Shown here: positions 1 through 13,660 of the stretch, piece by piece | Layout: each line of letters opens with the position of its first letter | Numbering within the stretch: position 1 is the stretch's first letter | Assembly: GCF_011075055.1 (NCBI RefSeq) | Contig: NC_058141.1 | Coordinates: 14,703,639 to 14,767,638, forward strand | DNA from: Mangifera indica | Lineage: Eukaryota > Streptophyta > Magnoliopsida > Sapindales > Anacardiaceae | Direction: 5' to 3' | Length of the DNA stretch: 64,000 nt | Program-made: the position numbers and the translations under genes | Notes under the pieces: model-generated | What the model was told of the DNA's origin: nothing | What the model saw: only the letters and a program-made list of their open reading frames with translations | Database searches by the model: none

Positions 1-476
1 TAAAAAGGGCTCTTTAGCAAAAAGCCAGATATAATTCAATAACTTCTATTCCATAGTAAAATCAATACTTTCACAACCCACAAATTTGGCTCTCAAATTG
101 GTAGAACATTCCAAAAGTCCATAATTTTCTCTAAGAACTAACTAACTGATTAAATTGTCACCAAGCATTACATTTGCAAGCCTTAATGGGATTACTTTAG
201 GATCCTGAGACTTTCACGTAATATTTTCTTTATTTTTTCCATTTCATTTGTCCTATACTCACACAAATCTACTTTTCTATGCTCTGAAACCCTTAGTTGT
301 AATGTCATCTCTTAACAACACACTGTATGCAGACCTTAATAATGATTAAATATATTCTTTGCAGCATTCACAAAATTATCTCAAGGCTAGCCAACATAAA
401 CAAAACAAAATGTGTACAGTTTGTTGTAAATAATTCGAACAATAATGACTAATAACTGGAAACTAATAAAACTTAC

Positions 477-1154
477 TCAGCTAAGTGGCCTTTGACAAGC
501 TTGAAGCGTATCCGTTGTTCCTCCGAGTGCCATGGACATAGCTTAAATCCAAGTTGTGCGAGTTCCTGAAGTTAGAAAATGATAGAGTTGAGTAATATAA
601 TCACTTAAGGATTACTGGTTAGGCAAAGCATTTGCTGAAGCTACAAAGCTTAAAATCACTAATATTTGCACATAATAACATTAAGTTCTGGAAAAAATTA
701 GGGAATCACTGAACATCACTTCAAATTATAGATTGCAGTGACTTAAGATACATTTTTATAGAATCCAAGTGTTGAAATCAAACAGAAAGCCACCGGTAGA
801 ACATCGTAAAATAGAGGTGTGAAGTGCAAACATTATACTCATAGTGAGAGGAAACGCTGTACTACCCAAAGTAAAACTGAACTTATTATCATCGCCACTA
901 TGTTAAATCAGTATGTCAACAAGCATTTGTAGTCCAGCCACTAATCTCACAAATAAGAGGCAAAATTATTTCTAATCTAGCAGAACGCTCAATAAAAATC
1001 TAGAGTTATCCGCTAAACACCAAAAGTTTCCATAAAATGGGCATACTGAAAAAATAAATGAAGCAAATACGAAGCAGCAGATCGAACCTTAGACCTTCAA
1101 AAGAACAAAAGAAAGCATGTTGCTCCGGCCAATCTGAGAGATGCCGCCGTACAT
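477..1154 (-). CDS. Possible partial gene of unknown function, running off the left edge
   Basis: On the minus strand an ATG at 1154 opens 20 codons (MYGGISQIGRSN..., to 1095) ending at a possible GT donor. A TTCAG acceptor leads in phase to a second block at 565-477 that includes the residues LGFKLCPWHSEEQRIRFKLV. That block ends either at a GTAAGT donor (475-476) or, read through, at a TAA at 473-475. If the donor is used, further exons lie left of the window. The second block has a convincing protein-like composition, but I do not recognise the family. The reading frame of the first block also stays open some way upstream of the ATG, so the start is uncertain. It could be a degraded gene fragment rather than an expressed gene. 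Confidence 0.27.
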
Positions 1155-1309
1155 TGGCAGATATAGATTTCGGGCCCAGTAGTTTGAAGTTTGGACAACA
1201 GAATGTTGGGGTTGTCGGCAGACATGGGATGCTTTACATCAATCATATTCATAGAAGGCGTGCAATGAACAGAAGGTGGCCTGGCCCTGTGCTTTTCTCT
1301 AAAGTATAA

Positions 1310-2445
1310 TTAATTCAACCCAACCTAGTTAACAAAACCAATCAAAATAAAATTTTTTACGTAAACTTTTCAAAGTCTCAAAATTTGCAGAAAAATGGTT
1401 AAATGCATGCATAAGATACCACCAGAAAACCCAAGATTTAAGGGTCCTGCCATGCCTTCAACGCATGATATTGTCTGTCACTCGATGACCTTGACTTTGA
1501 CTTTGAAAATATTTTTGTTCCTATCTATGACTATAAGCGGTGGTAGTGGATGTCTATGATGTCAAATGATATCCTATGGTAATTATATGGAATGGACCCA
1601 TTGGGTAATGCTAATCACATTATTTAGCCAAAAAAAAAAAAAAGTGGCCGCACCTTCCACCGATCCCTTTACCAGACTTTAATTTTACCTATGTGTGTCC
1701 TATTCAGTGGCAGTGACCATATATAACAATGAATCAAACAAGTGCAGGCCCATTGTCCCCCATGGGTAGTTCGAAAGTCGGGCTCTAAATAGATGAATAT
1801 TTATTTTTTTTTTGGATAATATTTTAAAATTAAAGTTTTTTAATTTATTTAATATAATAGTATGAACCCAATTATTATATTTAATATTTTATTTATTTAG
1901 TATGATAATAATATGACCCGAATAAAAATTTTTGAAAAGAAAATTGGGCCATTACACACAAACTATACATATAGGTAGAGATTCTGAGATCATTTTATGT
2001 ACAAACTTTGGCGTTTACCTCATGGTGATCAAAATCGTGTGTAATCTGCTTTCACATGAAACAAGACGTAATCACTGAGCAGAGGAGGTGGGAGGAACAA
2101 AGAGTAAAATTTGTGGAAGTCCAAAAAAAACTACTACTTTTGTTCCGGCTTTTTTCTGTAAAGAGAAAGAAGAAAGTAACCAACATCAAACACTTGCTCT
2201 TTTTGCGCCTCTTTACCTGCTTTTTAAACAATCAGTAATAATTATAATTGATTTTGATTGATACTTGTAGTGTAATATAAGAGAGTGATTTAAGCAGATG
2301 CGATGCAAGTTAAATATCAGTTGAATTAAGCTGGAAAACATGACCCACCATACAGCCCCATTGCTTTGGACAATTCTAATCTATGGTTTCAACGCATCCC
2401 GTCTGACAAAAATGTTCGAAGCAGTTAATCAACTCCAAAGACTCC
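1310..2445. other. Intergenic spacer, nothing coding seen
   Basis: AT-rich spacer between the left-edge fragment and the NPH3 gene. It has A/T homopolymer tracts (around 1627 and 1805) and a strongly AT-rich block at about 1800-1960. Short open frames here have no family resemblance. The right part presumably holds the NPH3 promoter, but I see no clear core element. Confidence 0.6.
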
Positions 2446-2527
2446 ATCTTGTTCCTTGTCTCTTTCCCTACTTCACTCTTTCTCTTCCCTCTCTCTTTGC
2501 ACTTCTACATTTTTCTCTCTTCCTTTC
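2446..2527 (+). promoter_or_regulatory. Pyrimidine-rich 5' leader of the NPH3 gene
   Basis: The roughly 80 bases before the ATG are almost entirely C and T, made of repeated TCTTTC/CCTCTCTC-type blocks. CT-rich tracts at the transcription start and 5' UTR are common in plant genes (Y-patch), so this most likely marks the start region and leader. The exact start site is not visible. Confidence 0.45.
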
Positions 2528-5070
2528 ATGGACAACAAGCGGCCTCAGCCTCAGCCACAGCAGCTCTCCTTGGCCAAGTCTGCGCGCCAACATTGCAGTG
2601 AATGGTTTGTTTGTTTGTTAATTTTTAAGGAACTGTTCGTGTTTAAGTTGAGTTATACCGTTCCTGTGATCTTTTTGTCATTTCTGTTGAAGGGTTGTTT
2701 GTGTTTCTTTTGTTCTTGTTTGAGTCAAGCAGTTTCATGTATATTTTACTTTTCTTAATGAAACTGCATGGCTTAAAAACTATTCAGTGTCCTTCTTCAT
2801 GTGATCATGTTCTAGTGATTGCTTCACAATGATCTTTTAAAATTTGATGCTGGCGATCATTTCATTATTAATTAATGAAATGACTTCACTGAGATTATGT
2901 TTATCTTCCGGAATAAACTCAAGGCTTTCTTAAATGTTGTCCTGATAAAAACAAGAACACTTTTGACAAGTGTTCTTCATGTATCTAAGCAAACTCAGCT
3001 ATACTAAAAGGAAAGTTTTTTCAGTTGATGTCAAATGCTCACTCCAGTAGCAGTATTACTTCGTTTAGCAGTAATTGATGGACAGATATCTTAATGTAGG
3101 ATTTTTCGAGATGTTCCAAGTGATATCACGATAGAAGTGAATGGAGGGACCTTTGCATTACACAAGGTAAGCTCGTGTTAATTTATTCTGTATTTTCTTA
3201 TCAAAGAAGCAATTTTTCTATGGTGCTGGGGTTTTGACAAATCATAATTAAGACTCTTAATTGTTCAATGCAGTTCCCTCTTGTCTCTCGTAGTTGGCGA
3301 ATCCGAAAGTTAGTTGCAGAACATAGAGATTCTGATATCTCAAGGATTGAGCTTCTTAATCTACCAGGAGGTGCTGAAACATTTGAGTTGGCTGCCAAGT
3401 TCTGTTATGGTATTAACTTTGAAATAACATCAGCAAATGTAGCTCAGCTTTGTTGTGTTTCTGATTATCTCGAAATGACTGAAGATTTTTCAAAAGATAA
3501 TCTTGGTTCCCGTGCTGAAGAATATCTTGAGAGCATTGTTTGCAAGAGCCTGGAAATGTGTGTTGAGGTTCTGCAACAATGTGAGAATCTACTTCCCCTA
3601 GCTGATGAGTTAAAGATTGTTAGCCGATGCATAGATGCAATAGCCTCTAAGGCTTGTGTAGAGCAGATTGCTTCAAGCTTCTCACGCCTGGAGTATAGCA
3701 GCTCTGGGAGGCTTCACATGAACAGGCAAGGCAAATGTGATGGAGACTGGTGGATAGAAGATCTCTCTGTTCTTCGCATTGACTTGTATCAGAGAGTAAT
3801 GACAACCATGAAGTGTCGCGGGGTTCGTCCTGAGAGTATTGGTTTATCTCTTATGAACTATGCCCAGAAGGAGCTGACCAAAAAGCACAGCTTATGGAAT
3901 CCATCAAGTCAAACAAAGGTTGATTTGATTTCAGGCTCACATGGACATGAACAACATGTAGTTGAAACAATTGTTAGCCTTTTGCCCATAGAGAAACTTG
4001 CTGTTCCCATCAATTTCCTTTTTGGGCTTTTGCGAAGTGCAGTGATGCTTGATTGTGCAGTTGCTTGTAGGCTCGATCTTGAGAGAAGGATTGCATCCCA
4101 GTTGGATATTGCTGCTCTTGATGATCTTTTGATCCCATCCTTGCGGCACGCAGGAGATACATTGTTTGATGTTGATACAGTTCATAGGATACTGCTAAAT
4201 TTTGCACAACAAGATGATAGCGAAGATGATATGGATGACGCCTCTGTTATTGAGTCTGACAGTCCTCATTCACCATCCCAAACTGCATTGTTTAAAGTTT
4301 CAAAATTGGTAGACAATTACCTTGCCGAAATTGCCCCTGATTCAAATCTCAAGCTCGCCAAGTTCATGGTCATTGCAGAGACTTTACCAGCACATGCTCG
4401 TACTGTTCAAGATGGGTTGTATCGAGCCATTGATATTTACCTGAAGGTATGTTACTGATTCTTTTTTTTTTCTCCAAATGTACTTGACGGGGAATCAAGA
4501 AGAAGCTTTGCAAACTGATTGATTTTTGTCTCCCAGGCTCATCAGAATTTGTCAGATTCAGATAAGAAGAAGCTTTGCAGACTGATAGATTTTCAAAAGC
4601 TCTCACAAGAAGCTGGTGCACATGCCGCACAAAATGAGCGCCTCCCACTCCAGTCTATGGTTCAAGTACTCTATTTCGAGCAGTTAAGGCTCCGCAATTC
4701 CTTGTGCTGCTCTTATCCTGACGAAGATCACAAGCCAGTGCAGCAGTCATGGCGGATCAGCAGCGGTGCACTCAGTGCAGCAATGTCTCCACGAGACAAC
4801 TATGCATCATTGAGGCGAGAAAACAGAGAGCTAAAACTTGAGTTAGCTCGTTTAAGGATGAGGTTAAATGATCTAGAGAAAGAACACGTTTGTATGAAGA
4901 GGGATATGGAAAAGTCTCATTCCCGTAAATTTATGAGCTCTTTCTCAAGGAAAATTGGTAAGCTGAGCTTCTTCGGTCTTAGTTCTTCAAGGGGTTCAAG
5001 TTCTCCCTCAAAGCATTCTTACAGAACAGATTCTAAGGTGATTGAGAGAACATGTGCAAGCACAGATTAG
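2528..5070 (+). CDS. NPH3/RPT2-like family protein with BTB/POZ domain (CUL3 substrate adaptor type)
   Basis: Four exons: 2528-2604, 3100-3166, 3274-4446 and 4537-5070; 616 residues with consistent phase. The N-terminal BTB/POZ fold (about residues 27-125) contains IFRDVPSDITIEVNGGTFAL and a FPLVSRS segment. The NPH3 domain runs from DWWIEDLSVLRIDLYQRVM (about 207) to YFEQLRLR (about 487), and a coiled coil follows (about 527-566, RRENRELKLELARLRMRL). The family acts as plasma-membrane-associated adaptors for CUL3 ubiquitin ligases, or as scaffolds in phototropin and auxin-transport signalling. By sequence it resembles, from memory, the At5g48800 member. The usual glycine of SRSGRIRK is tryptophan here (SRSWRIRK). 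The ATG at 2528 is the first in the conserved N-terminal frame and follows a CT-rich leader. Confidence 0.95.
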
Positions 5071-6369
5071 GTAATTGAGGTTACCTAGAATCTTTTCTCT
5101 TGATGACAGCTTCATTCTCATGTATTTCCATTTGCCTTGTTGTATATGAGTTGCGATGCTTTGGGTTAGCACGACTGGGGCTTTGAATTTTGGGGGAGTA
5201 CAAATTTGTTGTTGTCTGAGTTTTAATATCTTAAAAGCAATTTGATGTAAACTTGTGGAAAACGTTCAGGAAAGGATGCAATTTGATGTTGTTTTCATGT
5301 GGTTTCGTGATACCTCCACAAGGGCATTGTCAATTGTGTATAATCTTCTATTTAAGTTGACAGGAAAGTCAAATTGTGATTTGTTAAGCTCAGTGACATC
5401 ATTCTAATGAGTTTAAGCAGGAAAATGAAACGGTTTCAACAGGTCTAAACCAAACCGGGCTCCGGTGGATTGGATGGCAGCACTCATTTGACAATAACAA
5501 AAATAAGCACAGTGAAATGACAAATAAAAATTGAACCTAGTATACCATGTTGACAAGAATTAGCGGTAATGGCTGCTCTAACAAGTATCAGTTTGCTGTG
5601 ATTCATGTAACATCTTCTCTTTTATGCGGTGCAAGTAGTCAATTCGGGTCAAAAAAGTTCTGCAGTTCTCGGCTTTCATTGGAGAGATCTGGTAAAGCTC
5701 CGTACCCATTAATATCTTATAATATACTATACATATCATATGATATAATATAATAAAAATAAAAAATAATATATATTATAAGATATATCATTATTAATAC
5801 GATATAATAAATATAATAAATATATCATACGATATATATTATTGATAAAAATTAATATTTTAAAAAAAATAATAATAATACAATAGAAGTACGTATAACA
5901 AATTTTAAATTTTTAGAAGTGTTTGTAATATTTTTTAAAATGACGATGTGTCAAATATATTTTTTTATAATTTTATTTTTTTAAAACTATATCATACGAT
6001 ACAATACAATACTTAATATATAAAACACGATACATTAAATTAAAGTTTTAATATAAACGACATACAATTCAACTACAATATAAAACTTTTTGAATATTTG
6101 CCGTTCGGAGAGTCTATTTTTAGGCTACTACTTGTGGGCACACTTTAACAAGAACAAGATAATTTTTTTCATTTGCAGGTGAACGTGAAAAAGTAGTCAA
6201 TCAGAAATCTTAAACAGAGAAAAGGGACAAAAACAAGCATGTTTCTCACAAATCAAATATCCTACATTTTCAGGAGACAAATGTTTCAAACAACTACTGA
6301 TGAGGGGTGCAATGGTAACTGATAAAACTTAATGTAAAACATCTCTCAAATCTGGTCATCCAATTTATT
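5071..6369. other. Convergent intergenic region between NPH3 and cytochrome b5
   Basis: Holds the 3' UTRs of two converging genes. The part just after 5070 is probably the NPH3 3' UTR, and roughly 6200-6369 the cytochrome b5 3' UTR. Between them lies the AT-rich repeat block listed separately. No further coding potential is recognised. Confidence 0.6.
5700..6080. repeat. AT-rich repeat built on ATATCATACGATAT-like words
   Basis: An extremely AT-rich stretch in which variants of TATCATACGATA recur (for example near 5824 and 5990). Because the word is nearly self-complementary, the block could fold into hairpins. It looks like a degraded inverted-repeat transposon or simple AT satellite. No protein coding is seen. 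Confidence 0.5.
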
Positions 6370-8272
6370 TCAAATAGATTTGGTATAGAAACGAATGCCA
6401 AAAGCCAAGCCCAGGATTAGCAGAGGAACTACAAACTGAAGTAGCTTTATAACGAACTCCGGTGTCTTGTCTTGGTTGTAGTGAGGCTGCTTGGGAGGAG
6501 TATACTTCACCTTGGTGGGAATGGTTGCTGTATCAATGTGACCTACGTAGAACTCATCCATCATTGCTTTGGCGCTGGTACTATGACCCACATCCTCAAA
6601 GTCATCAGTTGCATCCTTTCCTGCAAACCATACGTCAAATTTGTGGCATCAAAAGACATCTGCAGACATATCACCTATATTTGTTCAAAACTGAAAAACT
6701 GGCTAAAATGATGATAAAGTTTCTAGCTTACCTGTGGCAGACAACAAAACTTCATCACCACCAGGATGGTCATCCAAGAATTTTGTCACATCATATACCT
6801 GTTCCAAAACATTAGTAAATGGAATTCAAGAAGATTGCAAAAGACAATTTAGTCTGATCAATAATAAATATATACTAGAGCTCACACAACTGATATACAA
6901 TAACTGAAAGTTGATATACTTAATATGGATTTTCACATCTGCTAAGGTTTATGAAATTAGAGCCCTCATGACTCATGAACACAACAAGCACTAAAGATAC
7001 AGGTCATGACCACAATCATATAGATACCAGCCAACTTAATTAATAACACCAGGATTGCTCTCACCACCAATTAAATAAGAATTGGTAGTCACTGGTGAAC
7101 CTTGGATTGCCTTCCTCAAGAGTAATACCATAGAATTGCAATATATTAATTATCACAAACAATAATTTAAAAAAACCAAAACAATGAAAAAATTCAGCGG
7201 CCATTGTCCAGGTACTCACTGAGATCATTTCCAAAAATGGTTGCAATCAAGATATTAAGTCTTCATTTCACCAAATCTTCATTAACTATTACAAATATAC
7301 TTTAGAAACATTTTTAAAATCATATGTGATTTTCACTGACTTCTCCATAGAATGAACACATGAAATAAAAGCACTCTACAAAGATATTAAGACTTCTCAA
7401 CACAATCTGACCGCAATTTCCTATGCACTGAACTTACAAAAATGCAAAAAATTATTCCTTTGCTCCTTGATAATGTTGCAAAACATACCAATCCCTCACA
7501 GCAGTAAGCAAGCAAAAAAAAAACATATGCATCAACCAACACGGATAATGACAAAAGTAATTTCTGTCATAATCCATAATAACAATCAAATAATTCATCG
7601 AACTGTCAACAATTTATAGTTCCCAACTGCCAACATTTGAAAAACACACTTTTGAACCTTGGATTCCCCCACGAAGATCGTGGCAACAATTCTTTCTTTG
7701 ACCAAAAACGTGATCATTCAGGTTGAATCAATCAATTATTGGTTCAAATCTCTAGTAAATTCTTCTCCCTATCGGCCTTGGACGACGGTAAAATTCCCTA
7801 ATATCGCGTAACAATCAGTTAAAAAACAGAATGAAATGAATGAGAAATCAACTGAGTCTCCCATTCTTGTGCATGCAGATCACATACGCCAAAAAATTGA
7901 AGCTTCCTAAGAGATCCAAGGAAACAGATTAATATATTTTCAGTTATCACGAAGAAAGAAAGAAAGAAAAGCAACCCAGATCAGAAACATAAAACAAATT
8001 AACACCCGAAGCATAAGGTTCAAAATAACAATCTATCAAGATCCAAATCAGCAAAAGTGCGTCGGTTTCAAGTAAAAAAGTTTTCCAGTTCACTTAACAA
8101 CAACGATAACCCAAGGAAAGAAGACAATGAAAGGAAAAAGCAAAGGGCATAATGATGAAAATGAGAAGTATATATTATCTACCTTGCCGTCAATGACAAG
8201 CCAGCAATCTTTGGGAGAGTTGTGCTGAGAGACCTCGGCCAAACTGAACACCTTTGGCTCTCCTCCACCCAT
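6370..8272 (-). CDS. Cytochrome b5, tail-anchored ER isoform
   Basis: Three exons: 8272-8183, 6798-6732 and 6620-6370; 135 residues. The heme-binding domain has both axial histidines: His41 in DDHPGG and His65 in EDVGHSTSA, 24 residues apart as is standard for the family. The C-terminal hydrophobic segment (about 108-128, VIKLLQFVVPLLILGLAFG) followed by RFYTKSI is a classic tail anchor for the ER membrane. It donates electrons from NADH-cytochrome b5 reductase (or P450 reductase) to fatty-acid desaturases, hydroxylases and some P450s. The start MGGGEPKVFSLAEVSQHN matches plant isoforms. The first intron is long (about 1.4 kb). Closest Arabidopsis relative from memory: CB5-D (At5g48810). Confidence 0.96.
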
Positions 8273-8399
8273 TTGGGTTGTGAGATAAAGAAGAAGAATT
8301 AGAAAGAGAGTTGAAGTTGGTGAATGGAGTTGAATTTCGAAAGGGGAGGGAGGTTGAATTTAAGTGCGCTGTGCAAGGGGGTTGGTGAAAGGTGTGTTG

Positions 8400-9600
8400 C
8401 CTCTGTCATCAACCACCTCAGTAATTATTTAATTAAAATAAGTAAATTTTTAGGATTTTATAAAATACGTTGACTAATAAAACCATCATTTCCTATTTTG
8501 ATTCAAATGTCTTCGTATATAAATTAATTTTCTTCCATTTTTTCATCAATTTCAAAAATCAATCCATGCCTTCCAAATTTGGATTTTGACCAAAATCGAA
8601 ACTTTTTCGGTTTCTAATTTTCAATTTTAAAGATTTAGAGCACGTTACGAAATTTTATCTCATCTTTTTCATTAATTTAAAAAATTAACTATTTTCATCG
8701 ACTAATAATTTTAAAAAATTGTGTCACTAAATTTTGATGAATTTCGTCCTTTTCAACTTCATTCTCTTTCTCTCATTGAGACAAAGATAATAAAAAAGAA
8801 AAATAATGAAAACAAGAAGAGAGAGAATTTGGGTTTTTGAAATATAAATTAATTGTGTAGTATGTTAATTTGCTATTAATACTATATTATTTTAAGAGTA
8901 ATATTATACATACATATTTTAAGTATATAAATGGGTATATATTTACATATATCGTTATATAATTAAGTATTATTTTATTTTAAATTTAAAACTATCTAAT
9001 TATGTAATAATATATATAAAATATATATATTTGTGTATTGAAAATAAATATACATAATTTTATTGTTATTTTAATATTTAAAAGTATTTAAAACTTTAAG
9101 TATGGAATTATATGTTATTTTAGGTTAGTAAATAATTTTAGGAATTTAAATTTACAAAAACAAGCAAAATGGTGTGAAAATAAATGAAAGTTGACTTAAA
9201 ATTTCCTAATTTAAGTACTCGCTTAAAAAATTACGCAAACCCTGTCCACACAATTGGCGTGTTGTTTGTTTATTTATTTATTTTTACAGTGTCTCATTTA
9301 TAAGTTAACATGAGAAAACATGATAATTGTATGATTTGGAGGTTGTCATAAAAAATTAAGTTGATTAATTATAATATTGTAAATGCAGTTAAGTTAAGCT
9401 TACAATACGATTTTTTTTTTGGACAAATCAAAATAAATATTGTTTGGATATCCCTAATGATAAATGACTATTTAGGGAAATTTGGGAATTTTTATATTTC
9501 TCCCATAAACAATTGCTAATTTAATTAATTAATTTCTCTTTTACAACAAAATTGATGATGTAAATACTTAATTGTTCTTTTAGAAACTTTGATTCTTGAT
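8400..9600. other. Divergent intergenic spacer between cytochrome b5 and L13a
   Basis: About 1.2 kb of AT-rich DNA between two divergent genes. The CT/GA-rich 8273-8400 stretch is the cytochrome b5 leader and promoter area. The middle holds an inverted-repeat element (8896-9066), listed separately. No coding potential is seen. Confidence 0.6.
8896..9066. mobile_element. Short inverted-repeat element (MITE family A, copy 1)
   Basis: The left end reads AGTAATATTATACATACATA and the right end is its approximate reverse complement (TATACATAATTTTATTGTTA). The inverted repeats cover about 50 bases each side, with a middle rich in TTTAAAACTATCTAATTA-like words. Five more copies with the same ends and centre are in this window (near 19072, 19822, 25451, 30667 and 36731). 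It has no coding capacity. Size and structure fit a miniature inverted-repeat transposable element; the superfamily cannot be assigned without target-site analysis. Confidence 0.65.
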
Positions 9601-9604
9601 TTAT

Positions 9605-9797
9605 TGGGCCTGGTTTAGTCCACAGAGCGGCCGTGTCTGTCAATTTTAGTTGTCCAATTGCTTTGGATTTTGCTTGCTTAGATGTTGGGCCAATTAACTC
9701 AAGAATTGGCCCCAAACCTGCCCACAGAGTGGGAGAAGCTGCATGCATTGCAACTCCTCGAAGGGAAACCCTACCTCCTAATTTTCCTCGTATAAAT
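9605..9797 (+). promoter_or_regulatory. L13a promoter elements: two Site II motifs, telo-box, TATA-like box
   Basis: TGGGCC (Site II) occurs at 9605-9610 and 9686-9691. AAACCCTA (telo-box core) is at 9766-9773, and TATAAAT at 9791-9797 lies about 70 bases before the ATG. Site II elements combined with a telo-box are the known signature of plant ribosomal-protein promoters, driving growth-linked expression through TCP-type factors. The motifs are seen directly; their use here is inferred. Confidence 0.7.
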
Positions 9798-9841
9798 CAT
9801 ACGCTTGGAAAACTGCTCGGCAAGAGAGGGAGAGGGCTTGA

Positions 9842-11510
<1,669 letters not shown>

Positions 11511-12127
11511 GTAGTCTGTAGTTAGTTTCATACAATTTTGTGGAGGATTTTCTCGAATGTGCTTTCAGTTTTTATGTTTCAAGACTTTGAAGCTAAGAAT
11601 TTGATGGATCTTGAGTGGCTATCTTTCTTTTTCCATCACATGGTTGTAGAATGATTTTGTTATATCTTAAGATGTACTGGTATTTTTGGTCGGCAATTTT
11701 TCAAGAACTGAATGAGAATTTTTTTTTTTAATTCAATTAATGGTACTGAATGATCTGTTGTGCCTCAGTAATTTATTGGATACTGGGAGAAATAAATTAT
11801 TATTTTTCGACTGAACGTGTTCAGAATTAGAAACTCAGACCTCAAAGCGCCTCATAGGGTTAATATATATACAATTTTATTAAGTTTTGAGAGTAATATT
11901 TGCTAGCCAGGTTCCTTGATCGGTTACCTATGCAAGTGCGGTGATTATTTCCAATTGAGTTGCATGAAAATGAATTATATGTGCCTTACATTATTAGCTT
12001 CTTGGCATTGGTTTGTAGCTTCCTTTTCACTTTCCATTCTCATAGTACGGTGCGGAAGCTATCAGTGGTCACTGGTTATGTCTGTTTAAACCGAGCAATT
12101 CATTCAGTTGCTATAAGCTGCTGAATC
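11511..12127. other. 3' UTR of L13a and spacer
   Basis: The first 250 or so bases are T-rich 3' UTR. The rest, up to the receptor-like-protein pseudogene, shows no coding potential. Confidence 0.55.
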
Positions 12128-13660
12128 TTGATCAGGTCTGTGATCAAAGACCATGGTTGTTTTCACCTTGTGTGGCACTGTAGATCCCTTCAGCTTTTGA
12201 AGCTGTTTGCTTGGCTGTTATGTATATTCATTATAACTGGATTCTGCAAGACTAATGACGGACCTGATGTTAAATGCATAGACAGGGATAGGTATCAAAA
12301 AAGGACCTGCTGATAATGAAAACCATTTGTCCTTTTGGATGACCAACAACAAATATTGCTGTAGATGGAGAGGTATCAAGTGCAACGACCATACTGCCCA
12401 TGTTGTTGTGCTCGATCTTCGTCCTTCAATTGAGCATGATGGTCCTGTTCATCCCATAAGAGGTGCAATGAGTTTTCCTTGCTTGAATTTCTGTACTTTA
12501 ATCACTTGGACCTCAGTTTAGCTAGTATACCTTATACCTGTCTTCCTTGGTTCACTGAAATACCTGACTGTCTCAATCTGTCCTACCAGACAGTTCGTGG
12601 AACTCTCAGCCTTGCATACTCTTGAATGGCTTTCTCACCTATACTCACTGAAAATTCTTCAAATGGATTTCACAGAGGCTGCGAAATGGCTCCAGCATAT
12701 ACAGATGTTTCCTTTTCTAACAAGCTTGTATTCCTGTTGTTAATCCTTCAACATCTCCCTATATCAACTCCTCAAACTCTCTTAAAGTCGTTCACCTCGC
12801 TTACAACACCTTACGTCAATAATCATTTCCTTGGTTTTGTAATTTAAGTAGTAATCTAGTTAATCTTACTCTTTTTGATAACCAATTAAATGGTTCAACT
12901 CCGGATTCATTTTACAACATGCGCTTGCTTATGTGGACCTATCAGAGAATCAACTTGAAGTTGGAATACCAAAATCTCTCCAGGATCTTTGCCGCAGACA
13001 AACATTAGACTTATCTGGGAATAATATATCTTAACCGCCTCCTAACATTTTAGAAAACTCGAGTGGTTACATCTGGATGTTTCTTCTAATAGCTTTTATG
13101 GTGAACTGCCTCCATCTTTGCAGTCAGTTGATACTCCTGAGAATGAATTGTCTGGAAATTTATTGGCATGGATAGGAGAAAGCCTAACCAGGTTGATTGT
13201 TCTTTGCTTGCGATCAAATGAGTTTTATGGGAGCATTGATCAGATGCCAGATCTATGCCATCTTAGATTCATTGGTCTCGGTTCTTTCTTTGAGCAACTT
13301 GTCTGGCTCCATTCCACACCTTGCATCAATAATTTCACTGCCATGGCTCAGAAAGGAAATTCAGATTCATAGGTATGTTAACTATCAAGTCTATCATGAC
13401 TACTGGGATGGCTGCAATTATGGTTATGGTGGCTGGTCTGTCTCTTATATTGATTTTGCATTGGCTATTCGGAAAGGAGTAGATCAAGAATACAATAACA
13501 GTCTTGGATTACTGAAAGTTATCAAATAAAAAATTTTAAGGTGTTATTCCTGAAGAAGTGACTAGACTAGTCTGACCGAGTTGGTTACCTTGAACCTACC
13601 AAGAAACAATTTGATTGGAATCATTCCTAATGACATTGGCCAGTTGAAAGGTATTTATCC
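12128..13660 (+). pseudogene. Decayed LRR receptor-like protein (RLP) gene
   Basis: Pieces of a typical RLP are in order but in different frames, separated by stops. They are: a hydrophobic signal-like segment and KCIDRDR (12128-12310); the capping motif CCRWRGIKCNDHTAHVVVLDL (near 12357-12420); LRR fragments such as NLVNLTLFDNQLNGSTPDSF (near 12860) and LDVSSNSFYGELPPSLQ (near 13074); LTRLIVLCLRSNEFYGSI (near 13186); and an RLP-like C-terminal block with KGVDQEYNNSLGLLKVI and NLPRNNLIGIIPNDIGQLKG (to about 13650). RLPs are membrane-anchored LRR proteins without a kinase that act in immunity or development. The many frameshifts and stops rule out an intact product. It lies beside an unrelated LRR kinase; the two are not parts of one gene. 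Confidence 0.85.

Noticed and set aside
1058..1309. Plus-strand 83-codon open frame at the left edge
   Set aside because: It overlaps antisense to the minus-strand block with better splice logic, and its Arg/Gly-rich composition has no domain.
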